Shown: positions 18,391-28,541 of the stretch, one piece after another | How positions within the stretch are numbered: the stretch's first letter is position 1 | Layout: each line of letters begins with the position of its first letter | DNA from: Spirosoma telluris | Lineage (GTDB): Bacteria; Bacteroidota; Bacteroidia; Cytophagales; Spirosomataceae | NCBI GenBank assembly: GCA_003259005.1 | Contig: QLII01000001.1 | Span: 5,695,001 to 5,759,000 of the forward strand | Length of the DNA: 64,000 nucleotides | Direction of reading: 5' to 3' | The notes under the pieces: model-generated | The model's database searches: none | What the model saw: only the letters and a program-made list of their open reading frames with translations | Told to the model about the DNA's origin: nothing | Program-made: the position numbers and the translations under genes

Positions 18391-18461
18391 AGTCGTTAGT
18401 CCATAGTGGTCAGTCGATAGTAATTTCAGAACTATCGACTGACCACTATGGACTAACGACT
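18391..18461. repeat. Perfect 31-bp inverted repeat, GTCGTTAGTC family
   Basis: Arms 18391-18421 and 18431-18461 are perfect complements around a 9-base loop. It fills the gap between the stop of the large T9SS gene (18466) and the start of tadA (18382). The same words (GTCGTTAGTC, ACTATCGACT) appear at 31256-31320. Confidence 0.8.
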
Positions 18462-18465
18462 TGTT

Positions 18466-21400
18466 TTACTGTTTCAAGACTTTACGAACGGTTTGTCGGT
18501 CGCCAACCTGTATACGCAGGAAATACAGACCGTTAGGTTGTGCAGTCAGGTCAAGTTCATTAAGTTGCTTGCGCGTATTTTGCTGTAAAATTGGACGGCC
18601 CTCTGCGTCAACGAGCGATAAGGTCGCTGGATCATGGGTTAACGGTAAGTCTACTTCTACTCTGAGTACGGTTTGAGTAGGCACCGGGTAGGTTTTTACC
18701 AACGGGTCAAGGGAGTTATCATCTACACCCAGTAAGGGAGCTACCGTAATGGTTGCAGTGCCCGAAATTGGCCCGTTGCCGCAGGTATTCATGACGTTTG
18801 TTAGCCGATAGGTCGTTGTTCGGACAGGCCGTACTTCGATTATATATGGACTTGTAGAGGTTGTTGCCGTATAGGTTCGAAGGCTATCTACATAGGTTGC
18901 TGTCCATGGTCCATCGCCCCCAAATGCCAGGGTTAAATTTGCTGGTGTTCCTTCATAAATAGTTTGCGCACCCGTCAGCGTAGCACTTGCGGTTGAGCGA
19001 ATGGTTAGCTGGGTAGGGCTATTACTACCTGTAATCGCAATTTCGGGATTATCCGCTTTTACCCGGACAAGATATCTTCCCCAGGAAGCGTAAGCGGTAG
19101 GATGCCCGTAACCGGAGAACTAGTAGCTGTTGCGGCAATGGCATATTTTTTAGACGTATCCGCCGAACTAACCATCTCGATTCGAAAGATATTTCCCGAA
19201 TTAAACTGCCCGTTTGTTGTAAAAGGAACCGAAAGCGACGTGCCTGCACATAGCGTCGTTGCGGCTAGTGAACTTGTCGAAACCGTTGGAACGATGACAT
19301 TAATTTGCGCTGTTGCCGGATTGCCGGGTAAACCCACCCCACAACCATTCGATACGGTTACTACCTGGTAGATTGTGTTGCCACGGGGTAGCACCGAGAT
19401 GGTTGTATCTGTTTTGAGCGACGTGCCTGTATATCCGCCTGTAAGCGTGTAACTAAACGGCCCCGAACTGGTAAACTTCAGTTGTAAAGGAGCTCTCTGG
19501 CCTAAGTTGACTGTGCCTGTTGGGGCAGCCAGTGCCAGCGTAGGTGGTGAAGTAACAACGACTTTAATGGTAGCGCGTGGGCTATAACAGCCATTCGTGC
19601 CGATCTGATAGACATAGAAAGGGTCTCCCCCCGGCTGAACGTTCGTATTTAATGTTGGTGGTGTGGGCGTATCGCTGCTAACCCGACCATAGGGATCAAT
19701 CCATTTCAATTGACTACCTGTTTCCCCAACAGCTTCCAGCGGGCTGGCCTTGTCGTTGACACAATAGACGACCAGGGGTTTGGGTGTAGTTGGAGCCGAT
19801 ACTGTGTTGACTGTAACAACTATATCTGCTTTGGGACCTTCGCAGTTGTTAACTGTTTGGCTAACATGATACGTTTGAGTGCCTGCTTTGTCAATGGAAG
19901 GAATAGGCGCGTTGGGGAACTGATTACCGTCGGTATTGTACCATCTTAACGCCTGACCACTAGCATTTGAAGCTAACGAGGTTACATTTTGGGCTGGTTG
20001 ATCCTGCTGAATCTGGCAATACGTGACAGGTGAAACACTAGGCTGGCTAGGTAATGCATTAATCACAACGGTTAGAACCGCTTTAGGGCCTTCGCAGCCT
20101 TCGCTGGATGTCTGGGAGACTTTGTAGGTTTGATTGCCAACTGTATTTGTATTCGGTGTTGGTGTGCCACCCAGCAGATTGTCAGAGGTATCATACCATT
20201 TGAGATTTGTTCCATTAGCTGTTAATGGTTGCGCCTGACTGTTGTTGCAAAAACTAACCGGATTTACACCGGGCGTGCCCGGTGTACTTTTTACTCGTAC
20301 AGTCAAACTGGCACGTGGGCCTTCGCAACCACTTAGAGTCTGGCTAACATAATAAACCGTTATCCCAACTGCGGAATTCAAAGGTGTAGGAGCACTGCCT
20401 GATGGCGAACCACCACTTTGGGAAGTACCATACCAGTTGGGAGTAGCATTGTTAACTAGTGTTGCCGTTAAGACGGGTGCAGTATAATTCTGACAGAACT
20501 CAATTCCTGAGGTTCCAGGCGCATCGGGCGTATCTTTTACCTGTACTGGAATACCCGTCCGCGGACTTTCACAGCCATTAACTGTTTGTGTTACATAATA
20601 AGTAATACTTCCAATAGCAGAGGCCGATGTGCTGGGACGGTTGCATTGCTTGACCCAGATCCACCGGTTTGGCTAGTTCCATACCATTTCAAATTTTGCC
20701 CACTAGCCAGCAACGGTTGGGCAGTATTCCCCTCGCAATACGCGTTTGGGGAATTACCTGTAGGAGCGGCTGGTATAGCATTGATAGTGACGGTAAGTGT
20801 TGCTTTGGCTCCTTCGCAACCCTCGATGGTTTGAGAAACTTTGTAAGTCTGAGTCCCAGTTGTACTTGTGGTTGGTGTAGGGGCTGCGCCTAATACATTA
20901 TCTGAGGCATCATACCATTTTAAGCCTGCGCCAGCAGCTGTCAAGGGCTGGGCAGAGCTATTATTACAAAAGCTAACAGGGCTAACGCCTGGTGCAACAG
21001 GTAGGGCTTTCACCCGCACACTCAGGCTTGCCCGTGGCCCTTCGCAACCGCTCAGCGTTTGACTAACATAGTATAGGGTAGTTCCAGGCGTAGAACTGGA
21101 AAGAGTAGGAGGGTTATTTGATGGTGTACCTCCGTTGGCAAATGTACCATACCAGTTAGCAGAAGCGTTGGTGACTAGAGTTGCCGATAATGTTGGTGCA
21201 CTAGTTCCCTGGCAAAAGTCAATGCTGGCGGTAGTGGGAGCTACAGGTGTATCTTTCACCAGAACGGGAATACCTGCCCGTGCACTTTCACAGCCGCTAA
21301 CTGTTTGTGATACATAATAGAGCGTAGTTCCTAGTATTGTCGTGCTAGGTGTACTGGGGGTTGATGAGGCCGTTCCGCCTGACGAACTCGTACCATACCA

Positions 21401-23095
21401 TTTTAGATTCTGACCTGTAGCCGATAAAGGCTGCGCCTGAGAGTTTTCACAATAGGTTGCAGAGGTTGCGGTAGGAGCCGCTGGTATGGCATTGACAGTC
21501 ACAGTCAATGCTGCTCTTGGGCTTTCACAACCATTAACAGACTGACTGACATAGTAAGTTATTGAGCCTAAATTGGTAGTTGATGGTGTTGGGGCTGAGC
21601 CTGATGGGATGCCGCCCGATGCCGCCGTACCATACCAGGTAAGCGTCCCTCCCGATGACGGAATTGCTGATAGGGCATCGGCGTTGCGGGTCTGACAGGC
21701 AATAATTGGACTCGTGACACTGGGTGCTAGAGGAGTCGATTTGACCGTCACCGCAATAGCTGCTCTGGGTCCTTCACAGCCATTTAGGCTTTGACTGACA
21801 TAATAATTAATAACCCCAGCCTGAGTCGTTGTGGGTACAGTTGCGATACTTGTGGCCGTACCGCCTGTTGCATTAATGCCGTACCAGTTAAGAACGGCAC
21901 TTGCCGAAGAAGTTGCCGTTAAAGCAACGGCTGTCTGGCTTTGGCAATACGTAGGAGCCGGTGGAGTTGTTGGTAATCCAGGCTTTCCTTTCACAACAAC
22001 AGTAATCGTTGCCCGGCTACTTTCGCATCCACCAACTGTCTGACTAACATAATAACTTGTTGGGCCAATGAGACTTGTATTTGGTTTCGTCGCTACTGTT
22101 GATGCTACCCCACCTGACGCGCTCTGACCATACCAGTTTAGTGTACCACCTACTGAGGCTATAGCATTTAGGGATAAAGGTGTATCGCCTTCGCAATAGT
22201 CAGCAGGATTTGTTACGCTCGGGCTCCCGGAGCACTGTTTACCGTTACAACAAGGCTGGCTCTTGGCCCTTCACACCCATTTTGGGTTTGGCTCACGTAA
22301 TAGGTTGTAGAGCCTGTTGCTGTTGTTGAGGGTGTAGGAGAGACGGACGAAGGTGTTCCGCCTGTTAAGTTAGTACCATACCAGTTAAGCGTGGCTCCTG
22401 TTACTGGTGTTGCCGTTAACGCGCTTGCGGTTTGCCCTACACAGTAGCCTACAGGTGATGTCGTCGGGGCGAGGGGCGCGTCTTTTACCGTTACCGTTAT
22501 CGTTGCCTTTGAACCTTCGCACCCGCTAATAATCTGACTGACGGAATAAGATGTTGGGCCAATTAGTTTAGTGTCAGGAATCGTTGCCGTTCCAGATGAG
22601 GTTCCGTTTAACGCGTACCATTTCAGGGTACCACCCGCAGATGGAGTTGCCGTTAACGCTACGGCTGTTGTACTTTCACAATAAGTAGGTGGGGGAGAAG
22701 GAACACTCGAGCGGCTGGGACATTGACTGTGAGGGTAGAAAAACTTGTCCCCTTTGTGACACTGGCGTTACTGGCAGCTACCTGAATTCGATAGTCTTTA
22801 CCATTCGCAGCTGTTAAAGGAATTGTTCCAGTGATAGTTCCTCCTGTTCTTGACGCGAGTGGAGTGCCTAACTGAGTTGGGTAAGTACCCCTGTGACATC
22901 AGATAAGTAAGCTGTGAATATATTTCCAGCAGCGAATGAAGAGCTGGTTGTGAACGTAACCGTAAGCCCTTCACCAGCACAAACTGTAGCTTTAGAAAAG
23001 GTAACATTCGTAATCGTCTGTGCAAAACCTCGGTTTGTTAGGCCAATCAGACATAACAAGACCGTTAAATAGGAGTAAAGAATACGTCCCTTCAT
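18466..23095 (-). CDS. Large T9SS-secreted protein with 13 Ig-like (CHU_C-associated) repeats (five frameshifts)
   Basis: One gene of about 1540 residues after repair of five one-base losses: C4 22888-22891, about 22700-22720, C3 22226-22228, G3 20634-20636 and C4 19079-19082. Each repair continues the expected sequence. A signal peptide (MKGRILYSYLTVLLCLIGL...GFAQ) precedes an N-terminal domain of about 150 residues. Thirteen repeats of 75-85 residues follow, each with Tyr-Cys near the start, WYG in the middle, YYVSQ, then GCEGPRA, which is the CHU_C-associated Ig-like pattern; the two Cys probably form a disulfide. A Ser/Thr-rich region and a type A T9SS sorting domain (NGLYFLRIQVGDRQTVRKVLKQ) end it. 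It is probably a surface adhesin or matrix protein. Repeats 6-8 and 9-11 form a duplicated three-unit block. Confidence 0.85.
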
Positions 23096-23303
23096 AATAA
23101 ATTGAGTAATAAATCGATACTAGACTTTAAAGTTAACGCATTTATACTTGATATAGGAATTGCAATAATTTGCTTTTTAAGTATACCAGGCAGAAAATGA
23201 GGATAGATATAGGACTAATCGGTTGGTTAGTAGAAGTATACGGTGAAATCGTCTCCACTAGATTAGCCAGAGACTCAGGCATCTTAAGCATGTAGCAATA
23301 AAA

Positions 23304-23333
23304 ATGCCACTTCATTAGTGAAGTGGCATAAGA
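23304..23333 (-). terminator. Terminator of the GH3/beta-lactamase gene
   Basis: Perfect 11-bp arms ATGCCACTTCA (23304-23314) and TGAAGTGGCAT (23319-23329). On the minus strand a T5 run follows at the 23300 side. It lies 59 bases after the GH3 gene stop. Confidence 0.75.
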
Positions 23334-23387
23334 TGATTTGATACGCTGTGAAACTTTACAATGATTTACCGTTTAATCCAGAAACCA

Positions 23388-26300
23388 TTACTCAACAGCG
23401 CTATAGATTACTTCATGAATTCGTCGGCGAAGTTTTGTCGTGTTGATGGAGTTATTACCGGCAGTTGGGTAAATGCGGTTCGACAGGAATACGAAAACCA
23501 GCTCTTCATCTGGATCGACCCACACGACGTTTCCGGTAAAGCCCGTATGACCAAATGAGCGAGGTGATGCTTTAGGGGCCATGTATACACTACCTGAACT
23601 TTCCGGATTTGGTTTGTCCCATCCCAGAGCCCGGAAACTGCGGTTACTAAGTGTTTGGGTGAAATAAGGGACTGTCATGGGATTCAGAACGCGCTGATCG
23701 CCGTAGACGCCCTTCTGAAGGTTCATCTGTAAGAGTGTAGCAATGTCATGGGCGTTGCCAAATAAGCCGGCATGGCCCGAAATACCCCCCTGCACAGCCG
23801 CCATCTGGTCATGCACGGTACCAACCAGCAACTGATTCCGGTAGTAGGTATCCTGTTCGGTTGGAGCGCATTGTGGGTGCGGCAACCGCTGTAAGGGTGT
23901 AAAACCAAGTTGGTGCAGGCCCAGTGGCTTATACACGTTTTCTGTCACAAATTTGTCTAATGGCTGCTTACTAACCCGTTCAACAATCTTCTGCAAGGTA
24001 AGGAAGTTGAGGTCGCTATACACATAGGCTGGCTTACCCGATTCATCGGTTTTTCGCGACATTGGCGATTGAACGACCCATTTCCAGACGGAATCTTTCA
24101 GGGCTGGAACACCCCAGAGTGTAGGGGCAATTTGAAGCGTATGCAAGCTATCCTGTGTAGCCGAATAATATTGGGCTTTCAGACCTCCGCCCGGTAACCG
24201 GGTACGATCCCAGGTGGTTGGATAATAAGACACCATGCCCGATTGGTGCCAGAGCAGATCCTGAAGCGTGATATTTTGCTTATTCGTATTGCGAAGTTCG
24301 GGTAAGTAAAAAGATGCTTTCTGGGCCAGATCAATCTGTTTTCGGTCATACAACACCATGACCGATTGTAAGGTCGCGAGCACCTTCGTGAGCGATGCCA
24401 GATCATAAAGCGTTTCATCCGTCACTTTCTCCGCACCGGCAGCATAGGTCAAGGCACCAAAATTCTTACTGTACACTATTTTTCCTTTGCGGGCTACCAG
24501 AATCTCGCAGCCCGGCACAACATGGTTTTTAACTGCGTTCTGCGCAATGGCATCAATCTGATTCAGCACTGCCGACTTCATCCCGACGCTTTCCGGTGTT
24601 CCGGCCGATAGTCGTCCTTCAGGATTTGTGCTCAGGCCCATACCTACTTTCATATCGCCCGATGTCGAAACCGGTAACATACCTTTTGCTCCCAGACCAC
24701 CAAAAAGTACCTGAGCTACAACCCGTTGCATATCGTCTATATCCTGATAGGCACAAACCAGCGCGTCGGCACCGACAAAATTTGGTAAGCTATAAGGTGA
24801 GCCAAAGGCTGTAACGATTACTTTAGTGCCGCGCTGTTTCAGACGGGTAATCAGATCGAGCGATGGTTTCGTAATGCCAAACCGGCGGGCGGCCGATTCG
24901 CTCATTCGGTGAAAACTAACGACAACCGTGTTCGCATCGCTTACATGGGCCAGCATATTCGTTAGGTCTGCTTCCGACAGCGGTTTTTCTGGAAAAGCCA
25001 CTGTCTGGAATGGCGCGTATTGGTTCAGGGTTTTCTGAAACACATTTCCGGGTTCGGCTCCAATAGCGATGGAAGCCAACCGCAGTGTATCCAGCCGATT
25101 CAGAGGAAGAAGATTGTTCTGATTATTGGCCACCGTTACCGACTGTTCGCAAAGTTCCTGTTTCAGAAGCTGCGCTTCGGGGGAGTTTAATTCAGCCGAT
25201 AAGCCGCCGAGGTTAATAGGTTTGTAATGATGTAGCCCAGCCCAGTACTTGGCCCGGAGTATTTTTTTAACTTTCTCGTCAATGAACTCCTGTGAAATAA
25301 CGCCCTGCTGAACGGCATTCAGAATATTAGTAGCAGCCTCTCGCACGTTCTCAGGATAGAGAAGAATATCGTTACCGGCAATTAATGCCTGGAGGTTCAC
25401 GTCTGTTGCTTTAGGCGACCGACTGATGCCACCCATATTGAGTGCATCGGTGAAGACCAGTCCTCGGAATCCAAGTTCTTTTTTGAGGAGTTCGGTAACA
25501 ATCTTTTCCGATAAGGTAGCCGCCAGCGCAGGTCTGTTATCCATCACAGGTACATGCAGATGCCCTGTTACGATCCCCATTAAACTATCGGCAATGAGTT
25601 TGCGGAATGGATACAGGTCAATCTCACGCATTTGCTCCGACGACCGGGAGACGGTTGGTAGGGTATGATGCGAGTCGGCATTGGTATCGCCATGACCGGG
25701 AAAGTGCTTCGCCGTGGCAATAACGTGGGTTTGCTGTAAGCCACGCATGTAGGCCGATGCTTTCAGGGCTACATTTTCTTTTGATTCCCCAAAAGAACGA
25801 ACACCAATGACGGGATTAGACGGATTGCTATTGATATCGGATACGGGTGCAAAATTGATGTGAATGCCCAGACGCTGGCACTGACGACCAATTTCGGCGC
25901 CCATTCGATAAATTAATTCGTTGTCCCGAATGGCACCGAGCGACATTTGTTTCGGGAAATCCATAGCGCTGTCTAGGCGCATACCAAGTCCCCATTCACC
26001 ATCAATGCCAATAAGCAGCGGTACTTTCGATTCAGCCTGATAGCGATTGGTTAGGATAGCTTGCCGGTGAGGGCCACCCTGAAAGAAGATAAGTCCGCCA
26101 ATATGGTTGTTCTGAATCAGATGGTCGATGTACTGATAGTGGTTCTCATGGCGATTGGAGAAGGCGGCTACCATGAAAAACTGCCCTACTTTTTGTTCGG
26201 GTGTCAGTGTCTGGAACACGCTGTCTACCCACATTCGACCACTATCGGGAAGGGCAAAGACTTCCACAGGTTGGGCGGCTTCCCCGTATTTATAGGGCGA

Positions 26301-26489
26301 AACAACAGCCACGGGCGCTACGACCGGAACCGGGTGTTTGACTTTAATCCTGGCTTTTGCCTTATGAGACCTTGCATGAGAATGCCTCGCCCAGTGGTTA
26401 CGGCCAGGTCTCATTAGACCGAATGCTGTTAACAAACTGACGGACAGGAGGCCGACAAGTAAAATTGGTCGTACAGCGATGTTCCGCAT
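23388..26489 (-). CDS. GH3 (NagZ-like) beta-N-acetylglucosaminidase fused to a serine beta-lactamase-like domain
   Basis: 1033 residues from ATG 26489; the longer frame from 26558 only adds a non-signal leader. The signal peptide/anchor MRNIAVRPILLVGLLSVSLL comes first. The GH3 catalytic domain (about residues 80-400) has KHFPGHGDTNADSHHTLP, the NagZ-type His-Asp motif, and FTDALNMGG with the nucleophile Asp. A GH3 C-terminal domain follows. The last 380 residues are a class C beta-lactamase/DD-peptidase fold: SLTK (SxxK), YSDLN (YxN-like) and HTG near the end. This fusion is known in Bacteroidota. Substrates are probably muropeptides or GlcNAc-linked glycans in the periplasm. The reading frame is intact. 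Confidence 0.88.
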   Translation of the reverse strand: MRNIAVRPILLVGLLSVSLLTAFGLMRPGRNHWARHSHARSHKAKARIKVKHPVPVVAPVAVVSPYKYGEAAQPVEVFALPDSGRMWVDSVFQTLTPEQKVGQFFMVAAFSNRHENHYQYIDHLIQNNHIGGLIFFQGGPHRQAILTNRYQAESKVPLLIGIDGEWGLGMRLDSAMDFPKQMSLGAIRDNELIYRMGAEIGRQCQRLGIHINFAPVSDINSNPSNPVIGVRSFGESKENVALKASAYMRGLQQTHVIATAKHFPGHGDTNADSHHTLPTVSRSSEQMREIDLYPFRKLIADSLMGIVTGHLHVPVMDNRPALAATLSEKIVTELLKKELGFRGLVFTDALNMGGISRSPKATDVNLQALIAGNDILLYPENVREAATNILNAVQQGVISQEFIDEKVKKILRAKYWAGLHHYKPINLGGLSAELNSPEAQLLKQELCEQSVTVANNQNNLLPLNRLDTLRLASIAIGAEPGNVFQKTLNQYAPFQTVAFPEKPLSEADLTNMLAHVSDANTVVVSFHRMSESAARRFGITKPSLDLITRLKQRGTKVIVTAFGSPYSLPNFVGADALVCAYQDIDDMQRVVAQVLFGGLGAKGMLPVSTSGDMKVGMGLSTNPEGRLSAGTPESVGMKSAVLNQIDAIAQNAVKNHVVPGCEILVARKGKIVYSKNFGALTYAAGAEKVTDETLYDLASLTKVLATLQSVMVLYDRKQIDLAQKASFYLPELRNTNKQNITLQDLLWHQSGMVSYYPTTWDRTRLPGGGLKAQYYSATQDSLHTLQIAPTLWGVPALKDSVWKWVVQSPMSRKTDESGKPAYVYSDLNFLTLQKIVERVSKQPLDKFVTENVYKPLGLHQLGFTPLQRLPHPQCAPTEQDTYYRNQLLVGTVHDQMAAVQGGISGHAGLFGNAHDIATLLQMNLQKGVYGDQRVLNPMTVPYFTQTLSNRSFRALGWDKPNPESSGSVYMAPKASPRSFGHTGFTGNVVWVDPDEELVFVFLSNRIYPTAGNNSINTTKLRRRIHEVIYSAVE

Positions 26490-27096
26490 GGGCACTCTGA
26501 AAGTAAAAAAGCTTAAGTCAGTTAACGGTCGTTTCTGGCAAACCATAAAAATAGCCAAAGACTATCGAAAATCGACAACAATCATTGAATTGTCTAAATT
26601 TTAAACGAAATAATGTAGAATATTTGTTGTTGCTAACGGATTAATACAAAATTAAAGTTGAAAAGTAATTTATGGTAGCCGCTTCAACGTATAAGCCAAT
26701 ATGGGATCAGCCAGCTAGCGAGCCTATTTTATTATACGGCAAAGCCAGTACAACCGATTTGTTACCGCATGAAAGACAAAAAAAGGATTGATTGTTTGGG
26801 CCTTGCTACTTTTTTACCGATATCTATAGAAAATCAACGACTGACTTAGCCTTATAGGTAGCAAAAAAAGATACAAAAATGATGCCGTTGGTACACATAG
26901 GGCCCAAAGAATACCATAAATTCAGCTGCGCTAAAATGTAGTTTGATCAGGAAGGAAGGCAACCGGAAACGGTTGTTAATCAGAGGAGACAATAGGGAAA
27001 GGACGCCCAGAAGAAAAAAAGCCAATGCCGCATGCCTGCTCGTATGGCGGCTATGCTACAGTTGGCCACATTTGGAAAGAAAGGGTAACTTCAACA
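26490..27096. other. 607-base non-coding gap upstream of the GH3 gene
   Basis: No convincing gene is seen. The region is AT-rich near 26560-26660 and more mixed afterwards. A small hairpin with a GAAA tetraloop (CAACCG-GAAA-CGGTTG) lies at 26960-26975. A TTG-initiated frame at 26943-27152 has biased, Arg/Lys-rich composition and overlaps the small secreted protein gene, so I do not call it. The promoter of the GH3 gene must lie here, but I find no clear TAnnTTTG. Confidence 0.5.
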
Positions 27097-27348
27097 CTAA
27101 TAGGAACGTGCTGGGCGCACATGCGACAGAGCCGTTAGTAACCGCTCACTAATTTCTGCTTTGGTCGTTTGAACAGCCTGCTGCCAGCCAAGAGCCGAGG
27201 TTACTTTCGGCTTGCACACCGATGCTGATGCCGATGCTTTAGCCCGCAATTGTTTTCGGGCAGCAAACATATTATGTGGATGCCCCATGCTAAATGCCTG
27301 ACCGCTGATACCCACTAGTAAAATGCCGATAACGACTAACACCTTCAT
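27097..27348 (-). CDS. Small secreted protein, uncharacterised
   Basis: 83 residues. MKVLVVIGILLVGISGQAFS is a good signal peptide. The mature part contains an Ala/Ser-rich run (AKASASASV) and Lys/Arg residues, with one Cys. I recognise no family. A near-consensus promoter (27372-27403) lies just upstream, which supports it as a real gene. The next gene on this strand (27542-28366) is separated from it by a repeat region. Confidence 0.5.
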   Translation of the reverse strand: MKVLVVIGILLVGISGQAFSMGHPHNMFAARKQLRAKASASASVCKPKVTSALGWQQAVQTTKAEISERLLTALSHVRPARSY

Positions 27349-27371
27349 GACCTTTCGCTTTATTTACACTA

Positions 27372-27403
27372 CAAAGTTATATGTTTTGTTTGGTATCTTG
27401 CAA
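27372..27403 (-). promoter_or_regulatory. Near-consensus Bacteroidota promoter
   Basis: Read on the minus strand: TTG at 27403-27401, 21 bases, then TAACTTTG at 27379-27372, an exact TAnnTTTG. It serves the 83-residue secreted protein gene, which starts 24 bases further on. Confidence 0.65.
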
Positions 27404-27434
27404 TACATAGTACTAAATTTTTTTAATTTTTTTT

Positions 27435-27540
27435 GAGCGAAGTAGGTGAAGTGAGTGAAGTAGGTCAAATAGGTGGAGTGAGTGAAGTGAGTATTGATCA
27501 TGCTCAACTTAATGTACTTACTCCACCTACTCCACAAATA
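27435..27540. repeat. GAGTGA-family imperfect inverted repeat
   Basis: The left half is built of GTGAGTGAAGTAGG and GGTGGAGTGAG words, and the right half of their complements (TACTTACTCCACCTACTCC, 27515-27533). The arms pair imperfectly. It fills much of the 193-base gap between the small secreted protein gene and the gene at 27542-28366, and shares words with 14389-14468. Confidence 0.6.
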
Positions 27541-27541
27541 C

Positions 27542-28366
27542 CTACTCTACAATAATCCGTTTTACCGCGCCATCTTCATTTTGCGTAACGGTAATGAAAT
27601 AGGTGCCCTGGGCTTTTTTACCTAAATCGATCTGACCGACAAACTCGCCCGAGAAATCTTTAATCTCCCGTTTGGCTACTTCTTTCCCTTTTGGATTGGT
27701 GACAATAATACTAACATCACCCTTCGATGGCGCTGTAAAGCGAACATTCAGTTGATCGCGGTCAGGATTGTTCGGAAAGGCATCCAATCCCCGAATGGTC
27801 GATGGCTTGCCTCCAAGGTTGCGGGACCAATCTTCAAATGGACGAATCAATTGCCGGTCAAAGTCTTTGGGGAACTCCAGCTTAAACCGGCGAAGTTGAT
27901 CGGCCATTGAATCGGCTCCCCGACGAAACTCGTACTGCCACGTTTGATTATCCTGGAAATTACGGTCGTTTCGAGGTAGCCTGTTGCGAAAAGCATAGGC
28001 GTCATCCGGAATTCGTTTCATGCCTGGACCCATACGCCTACGGGATACAATACGGTCGCTATCGTTATCTTCCACAATGATGGTCATCTGGCGTTTGCGG
28101 CCATCTTTCCGGGTTGCTTTCAACGAATCGACTAATTTCATGACCAGCTTATCCCGTTGCGGATCGGTCATGCCGTCCATGCGATAGGTGCGTTCAACTT
28201 CCCGAACTTCGTCGCCATTACGCTCAATAATGCGGACATTTACCTCATTCGTAGCTGATTTTGGCGACGACGATTCCGTCTGTTGTGCTTGGGCGACACC
28301 GCCGAAAGCGACTGCCAGCAGCAGGACCGGCGTGAACCGGGAGACTGCTAAAACTGTTTTTTTCAT
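27542..28366 (-). CDS. Secreted protein with T9SS-like C-terminal beta domain
   Basis: 274 residues from ATG 28366; an upstream frame to 28396 adds only ten residues before the signal peptide. MKKTVLAVSRFTPVLLLAVAFGGVAQAQ is a signal peptide. The middle is charged and Arg/Asp-rich (DSDRIVSRRRMGPG). The last 75 residues form a beta-domain with GDVSIIVTNPKGKEVAKREI and GTYFITVTQNEDGAVKRIIVE, which fits a T9SS type A sorting tail ending in a lysine/arginine strand. So it is probably exported across the outer membrane. It is divergent from the histidine kinase gene; regulation by that system is possible but not shown. No family name assigned. Confidence 0.7.
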   Translation of the reverse strand: MKKTVLAVSRFTPVLLLAVAFGGVAQAQQTESSSPKSATNEVNVRIIERNGDEVREVERTYRMDGMTDPQRDKLVMKLVDSLKATRKDGRKRQMTIIVEDNDSDRIVSRRRMGPGMKRIPDDAYAFRNRLPRNDRNFQDNQTWQYEFRRGADSMADQLRRFKLEFPKDFDRQLIRPFEDWSRNLGGKPSTIRGLDAFPNNPDRDQLNVRFTAPSKGDVSIIVTNPKGKEVAKREIKDFSGEFVGQIDLGKKAQGTYFITVTQNEDGAVKRIIVE

Positions 28367-28541
28367 AGTACAGGCTAATTGCAAGCGAAGGAACAATAAG
28401 TTACTAAACCAATTGATACTGGGGTGTTAAAGTTTGTTAACGAGCCAATGAGTAGGCTAACCGGTTCGTACTTTTACTGACCACACCCAACTTTTGAATA
28501 GATGCAGAAGTTGAGCGAAGGTTGCATGATTGAGTAAAAAA

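Noticed and set aside
20586..21317. Plus-strand frames opposite the Ig repeats
   Set aside because: They appear because the repeat codons are regular; the minus strand carries the family motifs and a T9SS tail.
18466..23095. The regular repeats first looked like a CRISPR array or a DNA repeat cluster
   Set aside because: Units are about 240 bases, vary in sequence, and translate into matching protein repeats with paired Cys. They are protein-level Ig repeats.
26943..27152. 69-residue plus-strand frame in the gap upstream of the GH3 gene
   Set aside because: TTG start, Arg/Lys-heavy composition, no family features, and it overlaps the better-supported secreted protein gene and its coding strand.
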